From Candidatus Ideonella esbjergensis (GTDB lineage Bacteria; Pseudomonadota; Gammaproteobacteria; Burkholderiales; Burkholderiaceae_C): 64,000 nucleotides of DNA. The notes below the pieces were generated by a model. That model ran no database searches, was not told where the DNA came from, and saw nothing but the letters and a program-made list of their open reading frames with translations. Of this stretch, positions 9,083 to 17,104 are shown in pieces. Position 1 is the stretch's first letter. Each line of letters begins with the position of its first letter. Both the position numbers and the translations under genes were made by a program. Location: positions 62,001 through 126,000 of the forward strand of contig JADJLP010000002.1 in assembly GCA_016710065.1 (NCBI GenBank), read 5' to 3'.

Positions 9083-9589
9083 TCACTGTCCGCCTTCGGG
9101 CTTGGCCTTGGCGGCGGCGAGCGACTTGAGCAGGGCTTCGTCTTTCACCACCTTGGCAATCAGTTCCTCGGCGCCGGTCTTGCCGTCCATGTAGGTGAGC
9201 AGGTTGGCGAGCTGCTGGCGCGCTTCGAGCAATTGCTTCAGGCCATCCACCTTGGCGGCCACAGCGGCGGGCGAGAAATCGTCCATGCTGTCGAAGGTGA
9301 TGTCGACAGCGATGTTGCCCTCGCCGGTGAGCTGGTTGGGCACCTGGAAGGCCACGCGCGGCTTCATGGATTTCATGCGGGCGTCGAAGTTGTCGACGTC
9401 GATCTCCAGGAACTTGCGGTCGGCCACCGGCGCCAGCGCCTCGGCGGGCTTGCCCGAGAGGTCGGACATCACACCCATCACGAAGGGCAGTTGCACCTTC
9501 TTCTCGGCACCGTAGAGCTCGACGTCGTATTCGATCTGCACGCGCGGCGCGCGGTTGCGGGCGATGAATTTTTGGCTGCTTTGGGCCAT
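9083..9589 (-). CDS. tssB: TssB, type VI contractile sheath small subunit
   Basis: Small sheath subunit (VipA), 168 residues. It begins MAQSSQKFIARNRAPRVQIEYDVE and carries FVMGVMSDLSG, both strongly conserved in the family. Its C-terminal helices bind ClpV in studied systems. It lies between tssA (23 nt upstream) and tssC. Confidence 0.97.
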   Translation of the reverse strand: MAQSSQKFIARNRAPRVQIEYDVELYGAEKKVQLPFVMGVMSDLSGKPAEALAPVADRKFLEIDVDNFDARMKSMKPRVAFQVPNQLTGEGNIAVDITFDSMDDFSPAAVAAKVDGLKQLLEARQQLANLLTYMDGKTGAEELIAKVVKDEALLKSLAAAKAKPEGGQ

Positions 9590-9612
9590 GGTGGCGTGCT
9601 CCTGTGGGTGGG

Positions 9613-10647
9613 TCAGTTGGAGGTGTCGGTGCCGGCCAGGCGCTCGACTTGAACCAGGCCATCCGGGGCCAGGTCGCGGATGATGTCCAGGAAGCTCTTG
9701 TCCATCAGCCTCTGGGCGCGGCGGATCAGCAAGGGCGCAGGGTTGCTGGGTTCGTTCTGCTCTATCCAGCCGCAGATGCGCTCAAGCTCGCGCACGGCGT
9801 CAGAGCGGCTGCGGATGGCACCGGTGGCCACGCCGCCGGAGTTGGGGGTGGCGCCGTTGCCGCTGTCGCCGCCTTCGCCGTCGGCCGGCTCGCCGGTGTC
9901 GGTGCTGGGGGCGCCGCCCAGGCGGGCCACCGCGTCTTTCAGCATCGCCAGCAGCTTGATCAGCGGGGAGAGGTCGGGCGCGGCGGCGGCGCCCACGCGC
10001 TCATCCAGCAAGTCGGAGATCAGCGCGGCCGTGGCGTGGGCTGTGGCGGCCTGCTCGGCCAAGCCCACGTGGTCGCGAAGCAGGGCCGCCAGCGCTTCCA
10101 GCACGCCGGCTTCTGTGGGGGTGGTTTCGTCGCTGCCGGCGTCGGCCTTGCCCAGGCCCAGCTCCAGGTGCCGCAGGGTGAGGCTGCCGCGCACCGGGGC
10201 GATGCTGGCGGCGCGCAGATCGGCCAGCGCGGCGTCGCTGGCGGTGAAGGGCGCCAGCGCGTTCAGGCGCATCGTGGGGTCGTTGTTGTCGCTGCTGTCG
10301 AGCTGTGGGTGCACGCTGTCCCACAGCTGGCTCATCAGGCCATGCACCAGTTGCAGGCCTTGCGTGAAGCCGCCCAGGCCGTCCATGCGGGCGCCACAGC
10401 GGGCCAGCCACAGGGCCACGCGCAGGTCGCGGGTGCGGGCCGACAGGGCCATGGCGTGCTCGCGCACGGCCATCCAGTCGGCAGGCTCGGCGGGGTAGAC
10501 CTTGTCGCCGTATTGCCGCTCTGGCTTGCCGGCGCCGGCCTGCTCCAGCTCGGCGAACTCGGGGTCGTAGACGAGATCGGGGCCGCAGGGCTGGTCTTCG
10601 TCCAGCGGGGCGAGCAGCGATTCAAGATCAAGAGGGGGCAGCGGCAT
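9613..10647 (-). CDS. tssA: TssA, type VI secretion assembly/cap protein
   Basis: ImpA-N domain protein of 344 residues. TssA guides polymerisation of tube and sheath and can cap the distal end. The N-terminal ImpA domain is visible (DEDQPCGPDLVYDPEF; LRVALWLARCGARMDGLGGFTQGLQLVH). A low-complexity Gly/Asp/Ser linker (about 245-270) precedes a short C-terminal part with AVRELERICGWIEQNEPSNPAP. It is the first gene of the operon, and the 131 nt in front of it probably hold the promoter. Confidence 0.94.
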   Translation of the reverse strand: MPLPPLDLESLLAPLDEDQPCGPDLVYDPEFAELEQAGAGKPERQYGDKVYPAEPADWMAVREHAMALSARTRDLRVALWLARCGARMDGLGGFTQGLQLVHGLMSQLWDSVHPQLDSSDNNDPTMRLNALAPFTASDAALADLRAASIAPVRGSLTLRHLELGLGKADAGSDETTPTEAGVLEALAALLRDHVGLAEQAATAHATAALISDLLDERVGAAAAPDLSPLIKLLAMLKDAVARLGGAPSTDTGEPADGEGGDSGNGATPNSGGVATGAIRSRSDAVRELERICGWIEQNEPSNPAPLLIRRAQRLMDKSFLDIIRDLAPDGLVQVERLAGTDTSN

Positions 10648-10778
10648 GCAGGGCTTTCGACCATTCAGGGTCTTGCTGTGTTGAGTCGGACTCTAGGAGC
10701 CGGCGCCCGCGCTTCACAGTGGTCGAAAGTCATCTTTGCCCCCTAACCACGCGCCATGAACAAGGGATGGCCAGTGCA

Positions 10779-12389
10779 TCACTCGCCCAAGGCCTCGCGC
10801 AGCGCGTCGAACAAGCGGCGCGGCTGCACCGGCTTGAACAGCACCGGGTCGTTGCCGCCCAGTACCTGCGGGTCTTGCCCATGCGCGGTGTCGCCGGTGA
10901 CCAGGATGGCCGGGATGTCGCGCCCGCACAGGCGCCGCACATTGGCAATCACCTCCACGCCATCAGGGCCTCCGCCCAGGTGCAGATCGCTCAGCACCAG
11001 GTCCACCCGGCCTTCGAGCGCGGTCACCGCCTGCTCGGCCTGCTGGGCGTTGGCGGCGGTCATGGCCTGAAAGCCCCATTCCTGCAGCAGCATCAGCAGC
11101 CCTTCGCGGATAGCCTCCTCATCGTCCACGACCAGGATGGTCTGGGTGGTGAGCCACACCATGGGCTGGGTGTCGTGGGCCGACAAGGTCTCGTCGATGC
11201 CGGGCAGCCCCCCTGCGGGAACGCCGATGCGAAACACCGTGCCCTTGCCCACGACCGAGGCCACCTCCAAGCGGTGCCCCAGCAGCGCCGCCAGGCGCTT
11301 GACGATGGCCAGGCCCATGCCCAGGCCGTGGGCGCGGTCGCGCTCGCCACGACCCACCTGGTAGAACTCGCCAAAGATGCGTGGCAGCTCGGCCGGGGCA
11401 ATGCCGGGGCCGGTGTCCCAGACCTCGACGTTCACGCCGCCTGCATGGTTGCGCGCCACCACGGCAATGCCGCCATGCGCGGTGTACTTGATGGCGTTCT
11501 GGATCAGGTTGCCGACGATGCGCTCCAGCAACTGCGGGTCGCTGGAGACCGTCTTGCCGGCCGGCGTGAAGCGCAGGCCCAGGCCGGCAAACTCGGCCTG
11601 GCCCGCGTACTGCATGTGCAGGCGGCGGAACATGTCGCGCACCGCAAAGGTCTCCAGCTTGGGCGAGAGCGCGCCTGCATCGAGCTTGGAGATGTCGAGC
11701 ATGGCATTGAACGAGCGCTCCAGCCCGTCCACCGCGCGCACCAGGTTGCGCGCCAGCGGCTCGTCGGCCGAGTGGGCCAGCCGCCGCTGCAGTGACACCG
11801 CGAACAGCCCCAGCGCATGCACGGGCTGGCGCAGGTCGTGGCTGGCATTGGCCAGGAAGCGGCTCTTGTCCTGGTCGGTGCGCATGGCTGCATCGCGCGC
11901 TTGCTCCAGGTGGGCAATGCGGTCGGTCTGCTGCAAGTTGGCCAGCGTCAGCCGTCGCCACTGGCGGCGTTGCACCAGGGCAGCCAGTGCGGCTGCGGCG
12001 GCGATGGCGCCGCCGGCCCACGCCCAGTCCGGGGCCAGCGAGGGTGCCGTGCCCACCAGCAAGGGCACCGCCGACAGCATGGCGGAGGGCCACACCAGGC
12101 GTGCACACAGCACCGCACCGGCCAGGCCGGCGGCCATGGCCAGCGCCATCACCCAGGGTTCCGTGCTCCACCAGGCCAGCGCTGTCAGCGTGCCGGCCAG
12201 CGCGCCGCACAGCGCCAGCAGCGGCCCTGCGCTCAGCCAGGCTGCGGTAGCGAGGCGGTCTGCCAGCTCATGTGTGGCATCCGGGGCCATCGCGTGTGGG
12301 CCTGTGGCCGCAGCGTGGGGCTGGCCCTCCACCACCACATGGCGAGCGCGCGGGCCGGGCTGTGGCAGCGGCGTGCTCGCACCGTGCAA
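10779..12389 (-). CDS. Hybrid membrane sensor histidine kinase with C-terminal receiver
   Basis: Probable hybrid kinase of 536 residues. A hydrophobic N-terminal block (about 45-135) suggests four or five membrane segments. A coiled linker is followed by the H-box ASHDLRQPVHALGLF (His about 184), the N-box NLIQNAIKYT, G-boxes DTGPGIAP and GLGMGLAIVKRLA, and then a receiver domain with VVDDEE and phospho-acceptor VLSDLHLG (Asp about 466). A TTG start at 12389 is preferred because GGAGGTG stands four bases before it. The response regulator at 12473-13111 is 83 nt upstream on the same strand, so the two form a phosphorelay. Control of the adjacent T6SS is possible but unproven. Confidence 0.9.
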   Translation of the reverse strand: MHGASTPLPQPGPRARHVVVEGQPHAAATGPHAMAPDATHELADRLATAAWLSAGPLLALCGALAGTLTALAWWSTEPWVMALAMAAGLAGAVLCARLVWPSAMLSAVPLLVGTAPSLAPDWAWAGGAIAAAAALAALVQRRQWRRLTLANLQQTDRIAHLEQARDAAMRTDQDKSRFLANASHDLRQPVHALGLFAVSLQRRLAHSADEPLARNLVRAVDGLERSFNAMLDISKLDAGALSPKLETFAVRDMFRRLHMQYAGQAEFAGLGLRFTPAGKTVSSDPQLLERIVGNLIQNAIKYTAHGGIAVVARNHAGGVNVEVWDTGPGIAPAELPRIFGEFYQVGRGERDRAHGLGMGLAIVKRLAALLGHRLEVASVVGKGTVFRIGVPAGGLPGIDETLSAHDTQPMVWLTTQTILVVDDEEAIREGLLMLLQEWGFQAMTAANAQQAEQAVTALEGRVDLVLSDLHLGGGPDGVEVIANVRRLCGRDIPAILVTGDTAHGQDPQVLGGNDPVLFKPVQPRRLFDALREALGE

Positions 12390-12472
12390 GGTGCACCTCC
12401 TTCAAGTGATGGGCCATGCCAAGTTCACCGCGCAGCGCCCAGGCCTGCAGGGCAGCCGGCAGGGAGGGTGGG

Positions 12473-13111
12473 CTAGTGAAACAGGCTGATCAGGTGCGAG
12501 CGCGAGCGCACGTCCAGCGCCAGCAACAGCGAGGACACGTAGTTCTTCACCGTGCCCAGCGAGAGGTGCGTGGAGCTGCTGATCTCCTGGTTGGTGCAAC
12601 CCGAGAGCACCAGTTCCAGGATCTCAAGATGCCGAGGCCCCAGTTCGGCCACGCGGTCGTACATGATGGACGAGGAGGTGCGCGGAAACAGGTTGGCGTT
12701 GGCGGCGGCCATGCCACTGCCGCCCGGCATCAGCAAGGCGATCAGCGTTTCCTGCAATTTGGAGGTGAGGGCGCCCTTGCACACATAACCCAGCGCACCC
12801 ATGGCGCGGGCCTGGCGCACCACGAACTCATCCTGGGTGCCACTGAATACCGCCACGCGGGCCTCTGGGTGCGCCTGCAAGAACAGGCGAAGGCCCTGCA
12901 GGCCCCGGCAATCGGCCAGGTTCAGGTCGAGCAGTACGGCATCGATGTCGTCCTCTTCGCCATAGACGCGCACCGCGTCTTCCAGCGTTTCCGACTCGCA
13001 CCACGAGATGGGGATGCCCATCAGCTCGGGGTACGAGGTCTTCACGCCGATGCGCACCAGTTCATGGTCATCGACGAGCAGCACTTTGCGGGTAGCGGTC
13101 ATGGCGTCCAT
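12473..13111 (-). CDS. NarL/LuxR-type response regulator
   Basis: Two-component output protein of about 212 residues. The receiver domain starts KVLLVDDHELVRIGVKTSYPEL, with phospho-acceptor Asp in AVLLDLNLADCRG. The C-terminal LuxR helix-turn-helix is LGPRHLEILELVLSGCTNQEI followed by LGTVKNYVSSLLLAL. The start could be GTG 13114, ATG 13111 or ATG 13102; none has a strong ribosome site. It is probably phosphorylated through the receiver-bearing kinase just downstream. Confidence 0.9.
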   Translation of the reverse strand: MDAMTATRKVLLVDDHELVRIGVKTSYPELMGIPISWCESETLEDAVRVYGEEDDIDAVLLDLNLADCRGLQGLRLFLQAHPEARVAVFSGTQDEFVVRQARAMGALGYVCKGALTSKLQETLIALLMPGGSGMAAANANLFPRTSSSIMYDRVAELGPRHLEILELVLSGCTNQEISSSTHLSLGTVKNYVSSLLLALDVRSRSHLISLFH

Positions 13112-13309
13112 CACTTCAAGGTCCAGCGTGGCGCCCCAAGCACGGGCGATTCAAAAATCGTACGTCTGGGCCTTGGGGGCCGCACCACGCGATCTAGGGG
13201 GCTGTCACCTGAATGGGGTCCCTAGTTCGTGGGCACGCCGCAGTTGTGCATTGCTAGACATGCGCTCGCACCCCATCCGCCGTATCCGTGCTATAGTGCT
13301 AGCTTCAGT

Positions 13310-13386
<77 letters not shown>

Positions 13387-13416
13387 AGGAATATTCGGTC
13401 CTGACAAGGACTTAGC

Positions 13417-13439
13417 AAAGCCCGCCAAGTGCGGGCTTT
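13417..13439 (+). terminator. Hairpin terminator after tRNA-fMet
   Basis: A perfect 9-bp stem (AAAGCCCGC / GCGGGCTTT) with a 5-nt loop ends 53 nt after the tRNA. There is no long T-run, but the strong stem and its position fit transcription termination of the tRNA gene. Confidence 0.7.
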
Positions 13440-13456
13440 GTCGCGTCTGGGCTTCC

Positions 13457-13500
13457 GTGCCCATCCTGTGCCCATTTCGTGCCCACGCCGTGCCCAGCGG
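13457..13500. repeat. Four-unit 11-bp tandem repeat (GTGCCCA core)
   Basis: GTGCCCA recurs at 13457, 13468, 13479 and 13490, exactly 11 bp apart, with the last four bases of each unit variable (TCCT, TTTC, CGCC, GCGG). The exact period places every core on the same helix face. Confidence 0.8.
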
Positions 13501-13541
13501 TTCTCGCTGCATGCTCGAAGCGACCATTGGGCTCTGTGCCC
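13494..13541 (+). repeat. 48-bp sequence repeated exactly at 41896-41943
   Basis: The run from CCAGCGGTTCTCGCTGC to GGGCTCTGTGCCC is identical in 48 bases to 41896-41943, 28 kb away. In both places CAAGGACTTAGC lies roughly 90-100 bp upstream and a further GACCATTGGGT motif follows, so the similarity is broader than the exact block. Confidence 0.85.
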
Positions 13542-13677
13542 TGACCATGACCATTGGGTCCAATTCGACCGTTGGGTGCCAGACCCAAGGGTCAGTCCGG
13601 GCGCCGCGACCATTGGGTCAAAAACGCGACCATTGGGCGAGCTCACCAAAGGTCGGAGCAATCCACGACCATTGGGT
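13522..13677. repeat. Cluster of six GACCATTGGG(T/C) motifs
   Basis: Copies start at 13522, 13549, 13567 (GACCGTTGGGT), 13608, 13628 and 13667, all in the same direction, with start-to-start spacings of 27, 18, 41, 20 and 39 bp. Related ACCCAAGGGTC (13583) and GACCCTTGGGC (near 13751) occur nearby. Two more copies lie at 41924 and 41971. Spacing is irregular and spacers are short, so this is not CRISPR. It could be a multi-site protein-binding region or recombination accessory sites. Confidence 0.75.
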
Positions 13678-14129
13678 GGGTGCCCAGCCTTTCGGGGTGC
13701 GGCGTGTTTTCGTGGGCACAGAAATTTGTGCCCAAAGTTGAGCCGACGCTCGACCCTTGGGCGTCCAGGGCGAAGAGCCCTTCAGAGTGGTGCGAGCGAT
13801 CACGGTCCATACCGCCGGAGCTTGGTCGGCGGCTCCAGACTGATTTCCGCCGCTCGGGTTTAGCGGGCGAATGACAGCACCCGCCGATACCTGCAGCTCG
13901 GCATTGGATCAGGCGAATGACTGCCGTATCAGGACGCAGGCCTTCACGCGATGCCCGTTGGTTGGCGGGGCTCAGTCAAAATGGGGATCGTTGATGGGTT
14001 CTGGAGCTAGACCAGTGCGGGCTCGACGGCCCGCCGATCAAAGGTTGTCCGCCGCATTGGCGCACAGCCGGGATCCACATGGCCATCGGCCCACGAACGA
14101 ACACCTCATAGAGTTCCAGGGAGGAACGC

Positions 14130-16115
14130 ATGGGTACCAAGCCGCCACCGCCCCCCGCTCCGTTGACTGCCTTCCAACGGGCGCAAAAGCGCCTTGGCGA
14201 GGTGGCATCCAGCGTTGCATCCGAAATGCAGTCCCGGGCCGAAACCGTGGCGAAGGAGGCCGGTCGCGGACTCAAGGCCGCGGACAAGAATTGGGGGATT
14301 TCCGAGTCCGCCACAAGACTCGGCGCCCAAGTGGCGGACCAGGCGCGCGAGCTGGACGCCCGGCACGGCGTCACCAAGGTGGTCGGAGAGCTTGGCAAGC
14401 AGGCCGGAGAGGCCCTGCGCTCAACGGCGGAGGCTGTGACAGCGGCAGCGGACAGCGCCGGAGTCACCCGTGCGCTGGACGAGTACGCCGTGACGCCCGG
14501 ACGCAAACTCGCCGAAGCCGTGTCTTCAAGCCAGGCCTACAAGAGTGCGCTGACCCTGGGGGAGGAAGCCTACGGCGCGGTCCGTGGCAATGCCAGGGCC
14601 CTTGTTCATCCTAGCCTTCCAACCTTCGACCAGGACACGCTCCTGAAGGAGACCGGCGAGGAACTGGTCTACATCGCGGCCTGTCTGATGCAGATCAGTG
14701 CGGCCGAGTCGCACGCCTTGGGCTCCCAGTTTGGTCGAGCTGTATTCGCCAAGGCCAGTGGTGCTGCGGCAGTGGCCGGAACCTTGTCCCTGGTGGCCGC
14801 CTTCGGCACGTCGGGAACGGGCACGGCCATCGCTGCCTTGCACGGCGCGGCGCTGTCCAGCGCGTCTCTGGCCTGGGTCGGCGGGCTGGTCGGTGGCGGC
14901 ATGGCGGCGGGTGCCGTCCTGACCGGTGGGGTCGGCCTGGTTGCCGGCCTGGGCGCCTACAAGATGCTGGCCTCCGAGCGCAGGCCGTTCGAAGCGCTGA
15001 GTGCAACGGAACAGTCGATCGTCCAATCATGCTGGGCGCTCGCCACCTTGTGCGGCGAGTACAGAGCCCAACCTGCCGCCCTGGACCTCCCTGCGGTCAT
15101 CCAACTTCTGGACAAGGCACTGCGTCCGTTGTTTGAGCGGGTCTCGTCCAACCTCGAGACGCTGTGCGCCGCGCTGGACGCCAAGAACGCATTGGCACTG
15201 CGCCAACACGCCATGCCGGACTTCAAGTCCGTGGTGCTGGAGCGCTGGATTCTTTACGTCAGCTGGCTGCACTCGGACGCGGGCCAGGCCTGGCTGTTGC
15301 TCGCCAAAGACCCTCAAGGTGAGGCGCCGGACACCAGGCAGCTCGCCGTGTCCGAAGGCGAGCCCGCTGCTGCGCGTGCCGTTCCGATCAGCGCGCAACT
15401 GGATGCGCGGGCCAAGTACGCGATTGGCGGTGTGTTCGCGGCGCTGCTGTCGCGCGAACCTCTCGACGACAGTGTGGAGTCTCAGCTGGTGGTGGAAGCC
15501 ATGCAGCGGTCCGTGAATGCGCTCCATGACGCGACACCGGCCCAACTGGGAGACTACCTGCGTGGACTGAGCGAGGTTCAGCAGAGAGGGTTTGCATCTG
15601 GGGTCAAAGGCATCTACCACGAGCTCTACTTTGCCCACGACTACAACGATGCTCATGCGGACACCTTTGCGCGGCTGCATGAGCAGACCAACCATCCAGG
15701 GTCGGACTTGGAGATCGTGGATGCCCAAACCGGTGAAGTGTTGCAGGAGCGCCAACTCAAGGCGGTCGCCTCGAGCTCGCATGTCACCGAGCACCTCGAC
15801 CGGTACCCGGACATCGACGTGCGGGTGACGGATGAAGTTGCCGCCAGATTTGATGATGAGCGGGTGGTCGCCAGCGGGTTCGACAACGATTCGCTGCGCA
15901 GCGATGTTGATCAGGCCAGCCAGACTCTCCAAGATCACACGGTCTTGAATCGTGCGGAGCATTCAGCTTTGGTCGCTGCAGGTATCGGTACCGTAGAGGA
16001 GATCGTCGAGATGATGCGTGGGCAGCGCCAGTTCCCGGATGCCGTCCGACGCGCAGCGAGCAAGGCGGGAATAGCAGCGGCGGCGACCGCTATGGCTGCA
16101 TTCCTGTTTGGATAG
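14130..16115 (+). CDS. Unrecognised 661-aa membrane protein with possible nuclease-like C-terminal domain
   Basis: I do not recognise a named family. The start at 14130 has AGGGAGGAACGC before it. The first 150 residues are helical and charged, starting with a proline patch (KPPPPPAPL). A Gly/Ala-rich block at about 208-280 could form two or three glycine-zipper membrane helices. A soluble middle follows. At about 492-545 the order G-x-x-H-E-L-Y, D-L-E-I-V-D, E-R-Q-L-K resembles the E...D...(E/Q)-x-K layout of PD-(D/E)XK nucleases; this is inference from motif order only. A final hydrophobic Ala-rich tail ends in LFG. Context (2-TM gene, polyproline peptide, Hachiman) suggests phage defence. 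Confidence 0.75.
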   Translation: MGTKPPPPPAPLTAFQRAQKRLGEVASSVASEMQSRAETVAKEAGRGLKAADKNWGISESATRLGAQVADQARELDARHGVTKVVGELGKQAGEALRSTAEAVTAAADSAGVTRALDEYAVTPGRKLAEAVSSSQAYKSALTLGEEAYGAVRGNARALVHPSLPTFDQDTLLKETGEELVYIAACLMQISAAESHALGSQFGRAVFAKASGAAAVAGTLSLVAAFGTSGTGTAIAALHGAALSSASLAWVGGLVGGGMAAGAVLTGGVGLVAGLGAYKMLASERRPFEALSATEQSIVQSCWALATLCGEYRAQPAALDLPAVIQLLDKALRPLFERVSSNLETLCAALDAKNALALRQHAMPDFKSVVLERWILYVSWLHSDAGQAWLLLAKDPQGEAPDTRQLAVSEGEPAAARAVPISAQLDARAKYAIGGVFAALLSREPLDDSVESQLVVEAMQRSVNALHDATPAQLGDYLRGLSEVQQRGFASGVKGIYHELYFAHDYNDAHADTFARLHEQTNHPGSDLEIVDAQTGEVLQERQLKAVASSSHVTEHLDRYPDIDVRVTDEVAARFDDERVVASGFDNDSLRSDVDQASQTLQDHTVLNRAEHSALVAAGIGTVEEIVEMMRGQRQFPDAVRRAASKAGIAAAATAMAAFLFG

Positions 16116-16415
16116 ACAGCCAAAGACAAATGATCGGATTCCGGTTCACAGACTGAGCGCAGACCCTCACGGTTGGGGACCAAGTGACCGCTCTCGGTCG
16201 AAAAGGTCGTGCGCGCTCTTCTGGTTTGATGACGCTCGCTGTATCGCGTCGCGCGAATACAGTCATATAGTCGCCCCAGTGGGAACCGTGGGCATTCCAA
16301 GCGCATCGCTGATGCCGGTACCGAAAGAGCGTCATGATGGAGCCTTGTCGCGAAGTACATTTCGCCACGTCATCGCGCGCGCCCTTCTGCAAGAATTTTT
16401 CAACAGGAACAAGTT
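16116..16415. other. 300-bp intergenic stretch with no recognised gene
   Basis: No credible coding frame was found between the 661-aa gene and the 2-TM gene. An AGGA ribosome-site-like element near 16404 belongs to the following TTG start. The gap may hold a promoter for the two small downstream genes. Confidence 0.5.
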
Positions 16416-16895
16416 TTGGAATCGGTCCTTCGCGACTCAATCTGGCGGTCGCTACTCCAATCTGATCAGGAGCAGCGTTATTGGCACCGCAAGGCATGCC
16501 AGTACGTCAAGTGGGACTTTCGTAGCAAGGTTTTCCTCGCGCTGATTACGTCGTCAACCGTCGCAAGCTGGAGTCTTTGGAACGACCACCCGCTGCTTTG
16601 GAAGTCGCTCACTGTTGTCGCGTCTCTAGTTTCGATCGTCCTTCCGTTTCTTTCGCTGAACGACAAAGTGCTAGGCATGACGGAGGTACACGGCAAGTGG
16701 CTTCAACTGATGCATGAGTACGAGGAGCTTTGGCGCGACCAAGCGCTGCTGGAGGACGGTGCTGCTCGAGCCAGAGTCTCAAGTGCGAAGAAGATTGAGA
16801 GCGAACTGTCGAGCAAGGCGATTGGCCTGCCGGCTCAAGACCGCAAGCTCGGCGCGACCACCTATCATGAGGTGATCGCAGAAAGGACTATGTGA
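16416..16895 (+). CDS. Small two-TM protein (possibly SLATT-like), unknown function
   Basis: A 159-residue protein with two adjacent hydrophobic segments (about 40-57 and 66-82) separated by a short loop, then a charged helical C-terminal half (EYEELWRDQALLEDG). That layout resembles the SLATT-type 2-TM effectors of defence loci, but family membership is inferred only. The TTG start at 16416 is chosen because AGGAAC lies eight bases upstream and the next ATG would cut into the first helix. The stop codon is directly followed by the ATG of a proline-rich peptide gene, so the two are surely translated together. Confidence 0.7.
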   Translation: MESVLRDSIWRSLLQSDQEQRYWHRKACQYVKWDFRSKVFLALITSSTVASWSLWNDHPLLWKSLTVVASLVSIVLPFLSLNDKVLGMTEVHGKWLQLMHEYEELWRDQALLEDGAARARVSSAKKIESELSSKAIGLPAQDRKLGATTYHEVIAERTM

Positions 16896-17021
16896 ATGGC
16901 AACTCGTCCTCCACCCACGCCCCCAGCTCCGCCGCCCGGTCGCCAAGAGCGAGGGCATGTTCCCAAGCCCGGGTCGTGGCCACCCCCACCGCCCCCACCG
17001 CCCCCTCGTACGTCTAGGTAG
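16896..17021 (+). CDS. 41-aa proline-rich peptide coupled to the 2-TM gene
   Basis: The frame begins at the ATG immediately after the TGA of the 2-TM gene and encodes 41 residues: a first proline patch (RPPPTPPAPPPGR), a middle ERGHVPKPGSW, then eight consecutive prolines and a basic end (RTSR). The zero-gap junction argues for translational coupling. No function is known to me. The polyproline composition would require EF-P for translation and suggests a ligand for a binding partner. Confidence 0.65.
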   Translation: MATRPPPTPPAPPPGRQERGHVPKPGSWPPPPPPPPPRTSR

Positions 17022-17049
17022 AGCTGTGGACGCGGGCCGCGTGTCCGCA

Positions 17050-17076
17050 ACTCGCGGCTCATTGATGGCCGCGAGT
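17050..17076. terminator. Bidirectional hairpin between converging genes
   Basis: A perfect 9-bp inverted repeat (ACTCGCGGC / GCCGCGAGT) with a 9-nt loop lies between the plus-strand peptide gene (ends 17021) and the minus-strand helicase gene (ends 17105). It could terminate both transcripts. There is no strong T-run. Confidence 0.6.
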
Positions 17077-17104
17077 GCCATCAACAAGAGTCGGCGCGGA
17101 TACA

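Larger units (their letters stand above)
13387..14129. other. 743-bp gene-free, repeat-rich stretch after the tRNA
   Basis: I see no credible gene here. The stretch contains a hairpin terminator, a four-unit 11-bp tandem repeat, a 48-bp sequence repeated at 41896, and a cluster of six GACCATTGGG-type motifs, each listed separately. The frames that stay open read through the repeats and have no family character. It is the probable left edge of the integrated island. Confidence 0.6.

Noticed and set aside
13522..13677. CRISPR array
   Set aside because: Repeats are only about 10-11 bp, spacers vary from about 7 to 31 bp, and no cas genes are present.
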